A stretch of DNA of 64,000 bases from Pseudomonas guariconensis (GTDB taxonomy: Bacteria > Pseudomonadota > Gammaproteobacteria > Pseudomonadales > Pseudomonadaceae): assembly GCF_015680235.1 (NCBI RefSeq), contig NZ_JADLJL010000010.1, positions 1 to 64,000 on the forward strand. Reading direction: 5' to 3'. Positions within the stretch are counted from its first letter, which is position 1, and each line of letters starts with the position of its first letter. The position numbers were made by a program, and so were the translations under genes. A model generated the notes under the pieces. It was not told the origin of the DNA. It made no database searches and saw nothing but the letters and a program-made list of their open reading frames with translations. Shown here in pieces: positions 63,924 to 64,000 of the stretch.

Positions 63924-64000
63924 GTGATCCAGTTTCTCGTCAACCAGGAGCTGCGTAGTGAGCACGCCCTGGACCCGAACATGACGGTGCTGCAATACCT
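63924..64000 (+). CDS. xdhA: Xanthine dehydrogenase small subunit, 5' end only
   Basis: The first 25 codons from a GTG start: IQFLVNQELRSEHALDPNMTVLQYL, matching the N-terminal ferredoxin domain of XdhA, which carries [2Fe-2S] clusters and FAD in the enzyme that oxidises hypoxanthine and xanthine. GAGG lies nine bases upstream. The gene continues beyond the window. The assignment rests on 25 residues and its regulator context. Confidence 0.8.
   Translation, partial: MIQFLVNQELRSEHALDPNMTVLQY

Overview
The window is chromosomal DNA from a fluorescent Pseudomonas, most likely of the P. putida group. The evidence is the high-GC codon use, the gene order (gpsA, fabAB, htpG, the sdh-suc TCA block, gltA, two cbb3 oxidase operons, hemN-anr, dnaX-recR, ligA-zipA-smc, xdhA), and many dispersed REP elements with the GTAGGAGCGGGCTTG-type core of that group. 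It is almost entirely core genome. I see no prophage, transposase, tRNA, rRNA or CRISPR array.

Layout. 1-2075: REP cluster, then gpsA, a DUF4389 membrane protein and sixA on the minus strand. 2215-7177: a tightly overlapped plus-strand cassette of TonB-dependent receptor, periplasmic binding protein and hybrid histidine kinase. 7475-9222: fabA-fabB, the unsaturated fatty acid branch. 9413-18194: an amidohydrolase, a pirin, a dienelactone-hydrolase family protein, htpG with a near-perfect sigma-32 promoter, two hotdog thioesterases, a Pro/Ala-rich small lipoprotein, a DUF599 membrane protein and brnQ. 18581-29910: minus-strand TCA block sdhCDAB-sucAB-lpdG-sucCD. gltA is divergent at 30262, and clear sigma-70 promoters for both directions lie between sdhC and gltA.

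31624-47580 is a microaerobic respiration region: an alpha/beta hydrolase, ccoNOQP-1, ccoNOQP-2, the assembly genes ccoG-ccoH-ccoI-ccoS, a TauE/SafE-like membrane protein, hemN (oxygen-independent haem synthesis) and anr, the oxygen-sensing regulator. ANR boxes stand before ccoNOQP-1 and, as a perfect match, before hemN. Structural genes, cofactor supply, copper and Fe-S maturation factors and the regulator therefore lie together. The two cco operons share stretches identical even at silent sites, which suggests gene conversion.

47633-58157 holds apt, recR, ybaB, dnaX, a periplasmic solute-binding protein, a small membrane protein, an unusual UvrD-like helicase with a small coiled-coil partner, the 4.5S SRP RNA and ligA. 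58427-64000 holds zipA, smc, a GntR/FCD regulator 3 bases upstream of smc, and the first 25 codons of xdhA. A palindromic candidate operator lies between the regulator and xdhA.

The best candidates for little-described biology are the receptor/binding-protein/hybrid-kinase cassette (2215-7177) and the helicase plus coiled-coil pair (53045-55419). The most concrete regulatory finds are the ANR boxes, the fabA operator-like palindrome, the htpG sigma-32 promoter and the xdhA operator. All family assignments were made by reading the sequence; no database search was run.
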